Shown: positions 7,321-15,362, counted from the stretch's first letter. The stretch: 16,741 nt of DNA from CAXYVX01 sp964292495 (GCA_964292495.1 CAXYVX010000020.1:1-16741); one strand, 5' to 3'. The notes: generated from the letters alone by a model not told the origin. Made by a program: numbers and translations.

Positions 7321-7451
7321 ACATTTTGTGAAAGTATGTTATTATATATTCAACTCGCGAAATCCTGAAATCCGCGAAAAACTAAATAGGTTATGGTGAG
7401 AAAAGCGAAAATCTCTGAAATTTCGCAAATAAAATGAAAGGACGTTTTTTA

Positions 7452-9266
7452 ATGAGTCGTGAAAAACCTGTTGATAAAAATACTGCAAAAAAGACGATAA
7501 AAATATTTTGGCAAGCAACTTCGGAACAGAAAAAATATAATCTGCCGCTACTTTTAACGATTCCCGCGGCGCAATTTCTGCAAAATTTTGCAACAACTTG
7601 GATCATGAGCGGCGTGATAAATACGTTGTCAACAGAGACGATTGCGCCAGATCAAGTTTTCGCGAAATTCGGATGGCAGCTCGCGCTTTACGCGCTTTCA
7701 ATCGCTTTCGGTGAGTTGGTTTTTTGGAGATTGTCGTTGTGGTTGAACTGGAAAGCTGACGAAAACGCCGCGCAAAAACTTCGCGAAAGAGCATTTGACG
7801 CGCTGGCTGTTCAGTCAATGAGTTTTCACAACAACAAATTTGGCGGTTCACTTGTCAGCCAAATGTCGCGATTTTCAAACGCATATATAAGTTTGGTTGA
7901 TACGGTGATTTGGAACATTTTACCGATGATCGTTTCTTTCGGTCTGACGTTCGCGATTCTTGGACCGCAATTGCCGTTGTTTACGCTTTTGCTGGCGGTT
8001 TTTTCGGCTGGCTTCATGACGATTGCTTATTTTTCTTTCGCGAAAATCAGGCATTTTTCAGAGCGGGAAGCGGCTGCGCAAAGCAAATTGACAGCGCAAC
8101 TTTCTGACAGTGTGAGCAATATACAAACCGTGAAAAGTTTTGGCCGCGAGAAATACGAAATCGGGCGGTTTTCGCGAAAAAACAAGGCTCAGCGCGACGC
8201 TTCTCTCGGCACAATGAAAGCGATGATTGTTCGAGATGTTCGCTTTGGCACGATTCTTTCATCTCTGTCAATCGCAACATTTATTTTTCTGATTGGCGGC
8301 CATGCATGGTTTGGCGCGAGCTTGGGCGCGCTGTTTATGGCGGTCAGTTATATGAATAATATCTGGGTTCAGCTTTGGCAATTTAACCGTATTTTGCGGA
8401 ATATCAATAAAGGTTTCGGCGATTCTCAGGAAATGACGGAAATTTTGGAAGCAAAAGTCTCGGTGAAAGATGCTCCAAACGCGAAAAAAATTGCGGTTCG
8501 CGGCGGTGAAATTGATTTTCGCGACATCACGTTTTGGCACGCCGACGCGAAGAAAAAAGATGCGATTTTTCGCGATTTGACTTTGACGATTCCAGCTGGT
8601 CAGAAAGTTGGTTTGGTTGGACGGAGCGGAAGCGGAAAAACGACTTTGACAAAACTTTTGCTCAGATTTTCAGATGTGCAGAAAGGTGAAATTTTGGTTG
8701 ACGGTCAGAATATTCGCGAAATTACGCAGAAATCTCTCCACCGTGCGATTGCGTACGTGCCGCAAGAACCGATGCTTTTTCACCGCACAATTCGCGAAAA
8801 TATTATTTATTCAAAGCCGCGCGCTACCGAAGAGGAAATTCGCGAAGCCACGAAAAAAGCCAATGCTCTGGAATTTATTGAGAAGCTTGACGACGGTTTT
8901 GAGACGATGGCGGGCGAGCGCGGTGTTAAACTTTCTGGCGGTCAAAGGCAGCGCATCGCGATCGCGCGGGCGATTTTGGCGGATGCTCCGATTTTGGTTT
9001 TGGATGAGGCGACCAGCGCGCTGGACACTGAAAGTGAACGACTGATTCAAGATGCGCTGAAAAATCTGATGGCTGGGCGCACGAGTATTGTGATTGCTCA
9101 CAGATTAAGTACAGTGGCAAATCTTGACAGAATTATTGTGATGGACGGTGGAAAAATTAAAGAAGATGGTTCACACAAGGATTTGATTTCGCGAAAAAAC
9201 TCAATTTACGCCAAACTTTGGAACCAGCAAACCGGCGCCTTGAGCGAAAACGACGCGGACGACTAA
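7452..9266 (+). CDS. ABC exporter half-transporter (membrane domain fused to ATPase)
   Basis: A 604-residue protein with an N-terminal type IV exporter membrane domain (about 1-330, six hydrophobic segments) and a C-terminal ATPase. ATPase landmarks: Walker A GRSGSGKT (390-397, K396), Q-loop VPQE (Q438), signature LSGGQRQR (494-501), Walker B ILVLDEATSALD (D518, catalytic E519) and H-loop H550. All catalytic residues are present, so it is likely active as a homodimer, MsbA/BmrA-like; the cargo (lipid, peptide or drug) cannot be assigned. I place the start at 7452, because AAAGGA (7437-7442) is a Shine-Dalgarno site ten bases before it. The in-frame ATG at 7434 would read through that site. 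No dedicated partner or periplasmic protein is adjacent. The next gene starts about 30 bases downstream with its own promoter. Confidence 0.92.
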   Translation: MSREKPVDKNTAKKTIKIFWQATSEQKKYNLPLLLTIPAAQFLQNFATTWIMSGVINTLSTETIAPDQVFAKFGWQLALYALSIAFGELVFWRLSLWLNWKADENAAQKLRERAFDALAVQSMSFHNNKFGGSLVSQMSRFSNAYISLVDTVIWNILPMIVSFGLTFAILGPQLPLFTLLLAVFSAGFMTIAYFSFAKIRHFSEREAAAQSKLTAQLSDSVSNIQTVKSFGREKYEIGRFSRKNKAQRDASLGTMKAMIVRDVRFGTILSSLSIATFIFLIGGHAWFGASLGALFMAVSYMNNIWVQLWQFNRILRNINKGFGDSQEMTEILEAKVSVKDAPNAKKIAVRGGEIDFRDITFWHADAKKKDAIFRDLTLTIPAGQKVGLVGRSGSGKTTLTKLLLRFSDVQKGEILVDGQNIREITQKSLHRAIAYVPQEPMLFHRTIRENIIYSKPRATEEEIREATKKANALEFIEKLDDGFETMAGERGVKLSGGQRQRIAIARAILADAPILVLDEATSALDTESERLIQDALKNLMAGRTSIVIAHRLSTVANLDRIIVMDGGKIKEDGSHKDLISRKNSIYAKLWNQQTGALSENDADD

Positions 9267-9284
9267 TTTTCGCGAAAAACGTGG

Positions 9285-9290
9285 TAAAAT
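9285..9290 (+). promoter_or_regulatory. -10 box of the holin-like/secG/solute-binding operon
   Basis: TAAAAT ends seven bases before the ATG at 9298, so the message would start at or next to the start codon. TTCGCGAA (9269-9276) sits eight bases upstream of the box. There is no Shine-Dalgarno. Confidence 0.5.
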
Positions 9291-9297
9291 TGTTTTG

Positions 9298-9708
9298 ATG
9301 AAAAATGAAGGTAGAAATAGTTTAGTGGTCATAATTTTGTCCTTTGTGATCCGATGGGTGCTGATGAGCCTCGGACTTTGGGTTTCCGTGCGCTTGTTTG
9401 GACAGGAAAATTTCTCTGATAATGGAACGATGGTGTTTACATTTTTGGTTGGCGGATTGATTTTCTCGATTGTTAACACGGTTATCAAACCAGTTTTAGT
9501 TGTGCTTTCGTTGCCATTTATTTTAGTCACGCTCGGTGTGTTCATTTTGGTGATCAACGGTTTGATGATTTATTTGACGCTGAATTTGCTTCCGAATATT
9601 CACATGGGATTTGCAGGGGCGATTGTCAGTAGTTTCATTTTGAGTTTGATAAATTATTTGATAAGCAATGTAAATGAGGTGATCGACGATCACCAGGAGA
9701 GGAGATAA
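9298..9708 (+). CDS. YvlD/holin-4-2-like integral membrane protein
   Basis: A 136-residue protein with four hydrophobic segments (roughly residues 8-28, 43-63, 65-92 and 100-122). Its central pattern NTVIKPVLVVLSLPFILVTL followed by GVFILVINGLM is characteristic of the family named phage holin 4-2 (COG1950, YvlD-like). In cellular genomes these are small membrane proteins of unknown role, not lysis proteins. The ATG at 9298 is preferred over the adjacent TTG at 9295. The gene overlaps the secG ribosome-binding site, and only one base separates its stop from the secG ATG, so the two are cotranscribed. Confidence 0.8.
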   Translation: MKNEGRNSLVVIILSFVIRWVLMSLGLWVSVRLFGQENFSDNGTMVFTFLVGGLIFSIVNTVIKPVLVVLSLPFILVTLGVFILVINGLMIYLTLNLLPNIHMGFAGAIVSSFILSLINYLISNVNEVIDDHQERR

Positions 9709-9709
9709 T

Positions 9710-9928
9710 ATGTCTGGAATAATGAATATAATTACGATTATCAGCGCCGCTTTAATGACGGTTTTGGTCTTGTTGCAATCGCGCGGAGCGACGCTCGGAG
9801 CGGGTTTTGGCGCTTCGGGAGAGTTGTTTACGACTCGTCGCGGCCTTGAAAAATCCCTCTATGAAACAACAATAGTTATCTCATTTATTTTTGTTCTTTC
9901 CCTGACACTCGGCCTTTTGTTGGCTTAA
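9710..9928 (+). CDS. secG: Preprotein translocase subunit SecG
   Basis: A 72-residue protein of the SecYEG channel. It shows the family layout: a first membrane helix (about 4-21) ending in VLVLLQSRGA, the glycine-rich loop LGAGFGASGELFTTRRGLEK (28-47), and a second helix (about 52-71). SecG stimulates SecA-driven translocation. The Shine-Dalgarno GGAGAGGAG lies within the end of the upstream gene. A TTCGCGAA begins at 9929, the base after the stop, and fills most of the 14-base gap to the next gene. Confidence 0.93.
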   Translation: MSGIMNIITIISAALMTVLVLLQSRGATLGAGFGASGELFTTRRGLEKSLYETTIVISFIFVLSLTLGLLLA

Positions 9929-9942
9929 TTCGCGAAAATATT

Positions 9943-11727
9943 ATGGACAAACGAAGTGATAAAACCATAAAAACCATCACTCGCAAAGCCCGCGTGGCTC
10001 GGACGAGTTTTGATAAGAATGGGCGCAAGATTTCCAAGCACGCGCGGAATTTTCTGGGCGGGCGTCTGGATAATTTGCGTATGGTCAGGCGCGGCGTGAT
10101 CATATGGCTGACGGCGGTGGCGGTTTTGACATCTTTCGCGTTGATTCAGATTCTGTTTGCTTGGCAAAGTCATCAAGTGATGGCTCCGGCCGACGGAGGA
10201 GTTTACGCGGAAGGGGTGGTTGATAAAATTTCCACTTTGAACCCAATTTTCGCGACAACAAAAAATGAAATCGCCGGCAGTTCATTGATGTATTCTGGCA
10301 TGTTTTCGTACGACAGGGACAATAAGTTGGCCGGAAATTTGGTTTCAACTTGGTCCACAAAAGACGGAAAGACCTGGTATTTTAAACTTCGCGAAAACGC
10401 TTTTTGGAGCGATGGGCAGAAGATTTCTGCGGACGACATTGTATTTACGATGAATCTCATCAAGAATTCGGCGGTTGGCTCGCCGTTGTATGGAATTTTC
10501 GCGAAAGATTCCGTCTCAAAAATCAATGATCATGAAATCAAAATTGAGCTACCGACGGCGTATATGTCGCTTCCATATACGTTAACTTTTGGGATTTTGC
10601 CTCAGCGCAGCCTGAAAGATATTAGCCCGACCTCTGTTAGAAATGTGATGAATACGGATTTTTCGCAGAATATTGTTAGCGGTCCATTCAAATATTCTTC
10701 TCGCGAAAATTTAGCGAACGGGCAGACGATTTGGAAATTTTCCCCGAACGAGAAATTTTCCCAAAACGCTCGCATTTCTTCATTGACGATACGAACTTAC
10801 GAAAGCCAAAACAAGTTGATTGATGGGTTGAATTCTGGCGAAATCAACGCCGCGAGCGCTGTGAGAATGTCGGACGCAGCCAACCTGAAAGCTGACAGAA
10901 AATTAACTCAGGAAACATTGAACGACGGCGTTTTTGTGATTTTCAATACAAATTCGAGCGCGGTTTCAGATCAGTCGGTTCGCGAAGCTTTGCGCCTTGG
11001 TGCGGATCGCGAAACATTAAGAAAATCAGCTACGACAGGGGAATTAACTTCTGTGGATCCGCTTGATTCGCCAATCGCAAACGGCGTTTATGATTCTGTT
11101 GACGCGCTGAAACAGCCAGACTTTAACTTGAAGGCGGCGGAGGAAAAGCTCGATAATGCTGGTTGGAAAATCAATGAAAAAAGCCGTTTTCGCGAAAAAG
11201 ACGGCAAAAAATTCACGATAAATTTAGTAACCATTCAAGACACGGATTATGCGCGCGTGGCGAAAGAGCTTGTTTCTGAGTGGAAAAAACTTGGTGTTGA
11301 TGCTCAGTTAACAGAGTCGGATCAATCATCAGCAAACGACAGCTATTTGACTCCGCGAAACTACGATGTTTTGGTTTACGATCTTCACCTCGGAGCAGAT
11401 CCGGATGAATTTGCGTATTGGTCGAGCACTGAGGCTACGGAAAAGGGGCTTAATTTCGCGAATTATTCAAACAAGCGCGCGGATTTGGCGCTGAACGGCG
11501 GACGACAGCAGTTTGACGAAACCGCCAGAAAAGCGCGATATGTTGACTTTGTGAAACGCTGGCAGCAGGATGTCCCTGCGATTGCGCTTTATCAGCCAAA
11601 ATATTATTACATAACAACTGGTTCCGCGAATTCCGTGAACAACTCACCTCTGGTTGACAGCACGGCGAGATTTCGCGATGTTTCGGAATGGACTGTGAAA
11701 AGCCAATCTGTGAACACAACACCATAA
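9943..11727 (+). CDS. Family-5 extracellular solute-binding protein with uncleaved N-terminal anchor
   Basis: A 594-residue SBP_bac_5 (DppA/OppA-type) protein, usually the capture component of peptide ABC importers. Recognisable blocks are VDKISTLNPIFATT after the anchor, the SSLMYSGMFSYD and LAGNLVSTWSTKDGKTWYFK segments, then LRENAFWSDGQKISADDIVFT, the core fold signature. Unlike normal members it has no lipobox cysteine. It has a basic cytosolic tail of about 50 residues, one membrane helix (about 51-73), then the binding domain outside. No permease or ATPase genes follow; it is cotranscribed with secG. Either it works with a distant importer or it has another surface role. No Shine-Dalgarno precedes the ATG at 9943, so translational coupling to secG is likely. 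The gene ends at a shared terminator with eno. Confidence 0.88.
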   Translation: MDKRSDKTIKTITRKARVARTSFDKNGRKISKHARNFLGGRLDNLRMVRRGVIIWLTAVAVLTSFALIQILFAWQSHQVMAPADGGVYAEGVVDKISTLNPIFATTKNEIAGSSLMYSGMFSYDRDNKLAGNLVSTWSTKDGKTWYFKLRENAFWSDGQKISADDIVFTMNLIKNSAVGSPLYGIFAKDSVSKINDHEIKIELPTAYMSLPYTLTFGILPQRSLKDISPTSVRNVMNTDFSQNIVSGPFKYSSRENLANGQTIWKFSPNEKFSQNARISSLTIRTYESQNKLIDGLNSGEINAASAVRMSDAANLKADRKLTQETLNDGVFVIFNTNSSAVSDQSVREALRLGADRETLRKSATTGELTSVDPLDSPIANGVYDSVDALKQPDFNLKAAEEKLDNAGWKINEKSRFREKDGKKFTINLVTIQDTDYARVAKELVSEWKKLGVDAQLTESDQSSANDSYLTPRNYDVLVYDLHLGADPDEFAYWSSTEATEKGLNFANYSNKRADLALNGGRQQFDETARKARYVDFVKRWQQDVPAIALYQPKYYYITTGSANSVNNSPLVDSTARFRDVSEWTVKSQSVNTTP

Positions 11728-11772
11728 AAGCGCGCGAACGATTTCGCGAAACTCTTGCAAATCTTAAATCAA

Positions 11773-11801
11773 AAAACCGCTGTCTTTATAACAGCGGTTT
11801 T
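11773..11801. terminator. Bidirectional terminator between solute-binding gene and eno
   Basis: AAAACCGCTGT (11773-11783) pairs perfectly with ACAGCGGTTTT (11791-11801) around a seven-base loop, with T-runs on both strands. It lies between two convergent genes. Confidence 0.85.
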
Positions 11802-11817
11802 GAGTTTTGCTCGCGGT

Positions 11818-13095
11818 TTATTTGGCGAACGGATGAGCTAATTTGATGCTCGGATCCGCCTCAGCAATGCGAAGCAGTTCGTTGTATTTCGCGACGCGAT
11901 CTGTGCGGCTCATGGAACCGGTTTTGATCTGTCCGCAGTTCAGGCCAACGGCGAGGTGCGCGATGGTCGTATCTTCGGTTTCGCCGGAACGGTGGCTCAT
12001 GACGGTGTTAAATCCGTTTTCTTTCGCGAGTTTGACCGCGGCAATCGTCTCAGAAAGCGATCCAATTTGATTTGGTTTGATCAAGATTGCATTTGAAGCT
12101 TTTTCGTCAATGGCTTTTTGCAATAATTTAACATTGGTGACCAAGAGATCATCACCGACCAACTGAACTTTGTTGCCGAGCTGTTCGGTCAATTTCGCCC
12201 AGTTTTCCCAGTCGTTTTCCGCCAAACCGTCCTCGATGGTGACGAGCGGGTTTTTGTCCGCGAGATCTTTCACAAAAGCAACCATTTCTTCGCTGTTCAG
12301 CTTTTCGCCGTTGGCTTTCAAGTCGTATTCGCCGTCTTTGTAGAATTCGCTTGATGCGACGTCCAGGCCCAAAGCGAAATCTTCGCCAAGTTTGTAGCCA
12401 GCTTTTTCAACAGCTTTTTCCAGTAAGGAAAGCGGTTCTGCGTTGCCGTTTTTGACGCGCGGTGCGTATCCACCTTCGTCGCCAACAGTTGTTGGATATC
12501 CTTCTTCTTTCAAAACGCTCGCGAGCGCATGGAAAACTTCCGCGCTCATGCGGATCGCCTCTGGGAAGGTTGTAGCGCCAACTGGCAAAATCATGTATTC
12601 CTGAATGTCGGTTGCCCAGCTTGCGTGCGCGCCGCCGTTCATGACATTGATCATCGGCATTGGCAAGGAAAGTTCCTCGGTGTCAGTGATTTTCGCGATG
12701 TATTTGTAAAGCGGCAAGTTCTCGCTCGCTGCCTCAGCTTTCGCGACAGCCAATGAAACACTCAAAATCGCGTTTGCACCCAAGTTGCTTTTATTTTCAG
12801 TTCCGTCCAGATCAAGCATGATTTTATCAACGCCGCTCTGATCTGAAGCATCTGAACCGATCACCGCTTCCGCGATTTTTGAGTTAACGTTTTCAACTGC
12901 TTTCATGACAGCTTTTCCGCCAAAAGCGTCGCCACCGTCGCGAAGTTCAAGAGCTTCGCCGCTGCCGGTTGAAGCGCCGCTCGGGACAGCCGCTCGTCCA
13001 AACGATCCGTCTTCCAAAACCACGTCCGCTTCAACGGTCGGGTTTCCGCGACTGTCGAGAATTTGGCGTGCGTGTACTGATTTAATCTTAGTCAT
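11818..13095 (-). CDS. eno: Enolase
   Basis: A 425-residue enolase that dehydrates 2-phosphoglycerate to phosphoenolpyruvate. Family marks: N-terminal ILDSRGNPTVEADV, the mobile loop PSGASTG (here followed by SGEALELRDGG rather than the usual EHEAVELRDG), NVMNGGAHA, VGDEGGYAPR with a catalytic glutamate, the metal-site segments LDVASSEFY and IEDGLAENDW, the catalytic lysine in ILIKPNQIGS, and SHRSGETEDT. All look intact. The start at 13095 has an AAGGAGG Shine-Dalgarno eight bases upstream. It is divergent from ldh and codes for the step after the mutase 1.6 kb away. It contains no TTCGCGAA in nearly 1.3 kb, although two copies sit in its leader. Confidence 0.98.
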   Translation of the reverse strand: MTKIKSVHARQILDSRGNPTVEADVVLEDGSFGRAAVPSGASTGSGEALELRDGGDAFGGKAVMKAVENVNSKIAEAVIGSDASDQSGVDKIMLDLDGTENKSNLGANAILSVSLAVAKAEAASENLPLYKYIAKITDTEELSLPMPMINVMNGGAHASWATDIQEYMILPVGATTFPEAIRMSAEVFHALASVLKEEGYPTTVGDEGGYAPRVKNGNAEPLSLLEKAVEKAGYKLGEDFALGLDVASSEFYKDGEYDLKANGEKLNSEEMVAFVKDLADKNPLVTIEDGLAENDWENWAKLTEQLGNKVQLVGDDLLVTNVKLLQKAIDEKASNAILIKPNQIGSLSETIAAVKLAKENGFNTVMSHRSGETEDTTIAHLAVGLNCGQIKTGSMSRTDRVAKYNELLRIAEADPSIKLAHPFAK

Positions 13096-13103
13096 GCTAA
13101 TTT

Positions 13104-13179
13104 CCTCCTTGTTTATTTTCGCGAAATTCGCGAATTTATCTTACCAACACATTTTAACACTTTTTAAGAGTTATTTAAA
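13104..13179 (-). promoter_or_regulatory. eno promoter and leader with two tandem octamers
   Basis: On the minus strand TTTAAA (13179-13174), 17 bases, then TAAAAT (13156-13151) form a promoter. The leader of about 50 bases ends in AAGGAGG (13110-13104). Two TTCGCGAA copies (13118-13125 and 13127-13134), one base apart, fall inside the leader just upstream of the Shine-Dalgarno. Confidence 0.6.
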
Positions 13180-13219
13180 TGGTTTAATCTGAAAGTTTGC
13201 GGAAAATGCTTTGGAATAG

Positions 13220-13225
13220 TATAAT
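13220..13225 (+). promoter_or_regulatory. ldh -10 box
   Basis: A perfect TATAAT with a weak TTGCGG 17 bases upstream (13197-13202). The leader would be about 30 bases and contains AAAAAAGGAG just before the ATG at 13262. Confidence 0.55.
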
Positions 13226-13261
13226 ATAAAATATTAAGCATAAATGAAAAAAGGAGAAAAA

Positions 13262-14194
13262 ATGGCGAAAACAGCGGTAAAGGTTTCGGTGATTGGTGCG
13301 GGATTTGTTGGGTCAACAACGGCTTACACTTTGATGATGAAAGGGGTTGCGAGTGAAATTGTGCTGATCGATGTGGCTGCGGAAAAAGCGGAAGGCGAGG
13401 CGTTGGATATCAAACAGGGTGTGCCATTTGCGCCAAACGTGAAAGTTTATTCCGGGGATTATTCCGCGACGGCAGGCTCGGATTTGGTGATTATCACCGC
13501 GGGGACCAATCAAAAACCGGGTGAAACTCGTTTGGACATGGTTTCGCGAAATGCCGCGATCATGACCGGAATTGCTGGGGAAATCGCGAAATATGCGCCG
13601 AACGCGATCGCTTTGATCATCGCGAATCCGGTGGATGTGATGGCTCGCGTGTTTGAAGAAGTTTCGGGATTCCCGCGAAAGCGCGTGATTGGTTCAGGGA
13701 CGAACTTGGATTCTGCGCGTTTTCGCTATATTCTCGCGACGCGTCTTGGCGTGGATCCGCACGACGTGCACGGATATATTTTGGGCGAGCACGGCGACAG
13801 CGAATTTGTGGCTTGGAGTACGGTAAATGTGGCTGGAATGAACATTGACGAAACCGAAAAAGAGCTCGGCGAGCAGGATCGCGAAGGCATTGAAAGCAAG
13901 ACCAAAAACGCTGCCTATGAAATCATTTCGCGAAAAGGCGCCACATATTACGCTATTGCAATGAGCGCGGCGCGAATCTCCGAGGCGATCATCCGCAACG
14001 AGCACGCCATCATCCCGCTTTCGGTCCACATGACTGGCGAATACGGCCTAAACGATGTTTACGTCAGCTTGCCGACAGTGGTGGGCGAACACGGAATTGA
14101 AAAAGTTTTGACGCCAAGTTTAACCGACGAAGAAATCGTGAAAATCCAAAATTCCGCGAAAATTCTGTCGGACGCGCACGAAACGTTGAAATAG
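13262..14194 (+). CDS. ldh: L-lactate dehydrogenase
   Basis: A 310-residue NAD-dependent 2-hydroxyacid dehydrogenase that reduces pyruvate to L-lactate and regenerates NAD+. It has a Rossmann start IGAGFVG (G12, G14, G17) and NAD-binding D37. The specificity loop TNQKPGETRLD carries Q84, the position that is Gln in lactate and Arg in malate dehydrogenases, and R90. D150 and R153 occur in NLDSARFR, and the catalytic His177 in GEHGDSE. These residues favour lactate over malate dehydrogenase. The start at 13262 is chosen because the AAGGAG site is five to ten bases upstream; the in-frame ATG at 13244 lies before that site. It is divergent from eno, consistent with fermentative glycolysis. Confidence 0.93.
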   Translation: MAKTAVKVSVIGAGFVGSTTAYTLMMKGVASEIVLIDVAAEKAEGEALDIKQGVPFAPNVKVYSGDYSATAGSDLVIITAGTNQKPGETRLDMVSRNAAIMTGIAGEIAKYAPNAIALIIANPVDVMARVFEEVSGFPRKRVIGSGTNLDSARFRYILATRLGVDPHDVHGYILGEHGDSEFVAWSTVNVAGMNIDETEKELGEQDREGIESKTKNAAYEIISRKGATYYAIAMSAARISEAIIRNEHAIIPLSVHMTGEYGLNDVYVSLPTVVGEHGIEKVLTPSLTDEEIVKIQNSAKILSDAHETLK

Positions 14195-14218
14195 CTCGCT
14201 AATTTTCTTGAAAATGAA

Positions 14219-14249
14219 AAAAGATCACGATTTATATGCGTGATCTTTT
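14219..14249. terminator. Bidirectional terminator after ldh
   Basis: AAAAGATCACG (14219-14229) pairs with CGTGATCTTTT (14239-14249) around a nine-base loop. T-rich flanks occur on both strands, so it serves ldh and the convergent small gene. Confidence 0.85.
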
Positions 14250-14260
14250 GTTTTGAAAGC

Positions 14261-14602
14261 TTATTTTTCTCCGTTCCAGAAGTGAACTTCCGAATAGGTT
14301 TTTTCCGCAAGATTGAGTTCGCAAATCTGAATTGACCGCGAATCATCTTCTGTTATTGCCGTCAAATAAACATTGAAGGCTTGGACGTTTTCCGTGGAAA
14401 TGTTTCGCGAAAATCTGTCCAAAATCAATTTCGCGTCGGCAACTTTGTGGTTTCCGGAAAATGCGCTTTTGTGAAAACCAATAGGTTCCTCTCTGGCTTT
14501 GGCGTAAATTTTCGTTTCAATGCGAAAATTCGGATCTGTGATGGCGTTGATAAAATCCTCTGATTTTATCTCAAAAAATAGTTGTTGGTTTTCTATTTTC
14601 AT
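14261..14602 (-). CDS. Unrecognised small protein
   Basis: A 113-residue, cysteine-poor, soluble-looking acidic/basic mixed protein with no signal peptide or membrane segment. I do not recognise its family. The pattern of alternating charged and hydrophobic residues (for example FEIKSEDFINAI near the start, NVYLTAI and IQICELNL later) suggests a small alpha/beta or beta-barrel fold. Support for it being real: a GAGG Shine-Dalgarno seven bases before the ATG, an end exactly at a shared terminator, and an octamer in frame as FSRN. It lies between ldh and the mutase on the opposite strand, with no clear functional link to either. Its promoter is unclear: TTGACT (14668-14663, minus) is a possible -35, but no good -10 follows at 17 bases. 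Confidence 0.6.
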   Translation of the reverse strand: MKIENQQLFFEIKSEDFINAITDPNFRIETKIYAKAREEPIGFHKSAFSGNHKVADAKLILDRFSRNISTENVQAFNVYLTAITEDDSRSIQICELNLAEKTYSEVHFWNGEK

Positions 14603-14670
14603 TGAAAATCCTCGCTTTCTAAGGTGCTATTACTTATATATTCTGTCATATTACCCTGAAAAAGTCAATA

Positions 14671-14679
14671 TGATATAAT
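14671..14679 (+). promoter_or_regulatory. Extended -10 promoter of phosphoglycerate mutase gene
   Basis: TGATATAAT is an extended -10 element (TGn plus perfect TATAAT). It is followed after 23 bases, including AAAGGAGGA, by the ATG at 14703. Confidence 0.6.
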
Positions 14680-14702
14680 ATAAAGGATAATAAAGGAGGA
14701 AA

Positions 14703-15362
14703 ATGAGCGGAAAAATAATCATCGCGCGCCACGCGGAAAGTGAATATAACACAAAAGGCATTTGGACTGGAATCACCAATGTTAGCTTGACGGAAAAAGG
14801 TCGAGCAGATGCGGTGAAAGTTGGAGAAATTTTGTCGGATGTCAAATTTGACCGAGTTTATATGAGCTGTTTGAAACGGACGGCGGAAACTTTTGACGGA
14901 ATCATGGAAGGATATTCTGCAAAAGGCGGGGAATTTGAGCAAAATCCGGAAACTGCAAAACATACCGCAGCCATCAATGAGCGTGATTATGGAGATTACA
15001 CAGAAATGAATAAATGGGAAGTCAAGGAAAAAGTCGGCGACGAAGAGTTCAACAATATTCGCCGCGCATTTGACGCGGTCATTCCGAACGGCGAAAGCTT
15101 GCGCGATGTTTATGAGCGCGTCGTGCCGTGGTATCGCGAAATTGTGTTGCCGCAGCTCTTGGCGGGCAAGAATGTTTTGATGGTTGCGCACGGAAATTCA
15201 GACCGCGCGCTGCGAAAATTCCTGGAAAACGTCAGTGATGAAGACGTCGCGCACGTGGAAATGGAAGCAACGAAAGTTTATTTGTATTCCGTGAAAGAAG
15301 ACGGTTTGTCTGACGGCAAGCCGGAAGTCCGCGAAATTGAGACCGATAAAGGCAATTACTAG
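14703..15362 (+). CDS. gpmA: 2,3-bisphosphoglycerate-dependent phosphoglycerate mutase
   Basis: A 219-residue histidine-phosphatase-fold enzyme that interconverts 3- and 2-phosphoglycerate, feeding enolase. Landmarks: R9-H10 in ARHAESEYN (H10 the phosphorylated histidine), WTGITNVSLTEKG, R59 in SCLKRTAET, E93 in the INERDYGDY segment (normally ERHYG), and H163 in VAHGNSDRAL. It differs from the textbook enzyme in having RHAE for RHGE, RDYGDYTEMNK for RHYGxLQGLNK, and GNSDRAL for GNSLRAL, and in being about 10-30 residues short. The length and TEMNK segment still favour a mutase over a generic phosphatase, and the nearby eno and ldh support this. It has a strong Shine-Dalgarno (AAAGGAGGA) and its own terminator. 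Confidence 0.87.
   Translation: MSGKIIIARHAESEYNTKGIWTGITNVSLTEKGRADAVKVGEILSDVKFDRVYMSCLKRTAETFDGIMEGYSAKGGEFEQNPETAKHTAAINERDYGDYTEMNKWEVKEKVGDEEFNNIRRAFDAVIPNGESLRDVYERVVPWYREIVLPQLLAGKNVLMVAHGNSDRALRKFLENVSDEDVAHVEMEATKVYLYSVKEDGLSDGKPEVREIETDKGNY

Noticed and set aside
7434..7436. ATG at 7434 as the ABC transporter start
   Set aside because: The AAAGGA ribosome-binding site lies just downstream of it and is correctly spaced for the ATG at 7452.
9298..9708. A prophage holin implying phage remnants
   Set aside because: The family name is historical. The pattern matches the YvlD-like chromosomal proteins, and no other phage gene is nearby.
13244..13246. ATG at 13244 as the ldh start
   Set aside because: The codons that follow (AAA AAA GGA GAA AAA) form the Shine-Dalgarno for the ATG at 13262, where the conserved protein begins.
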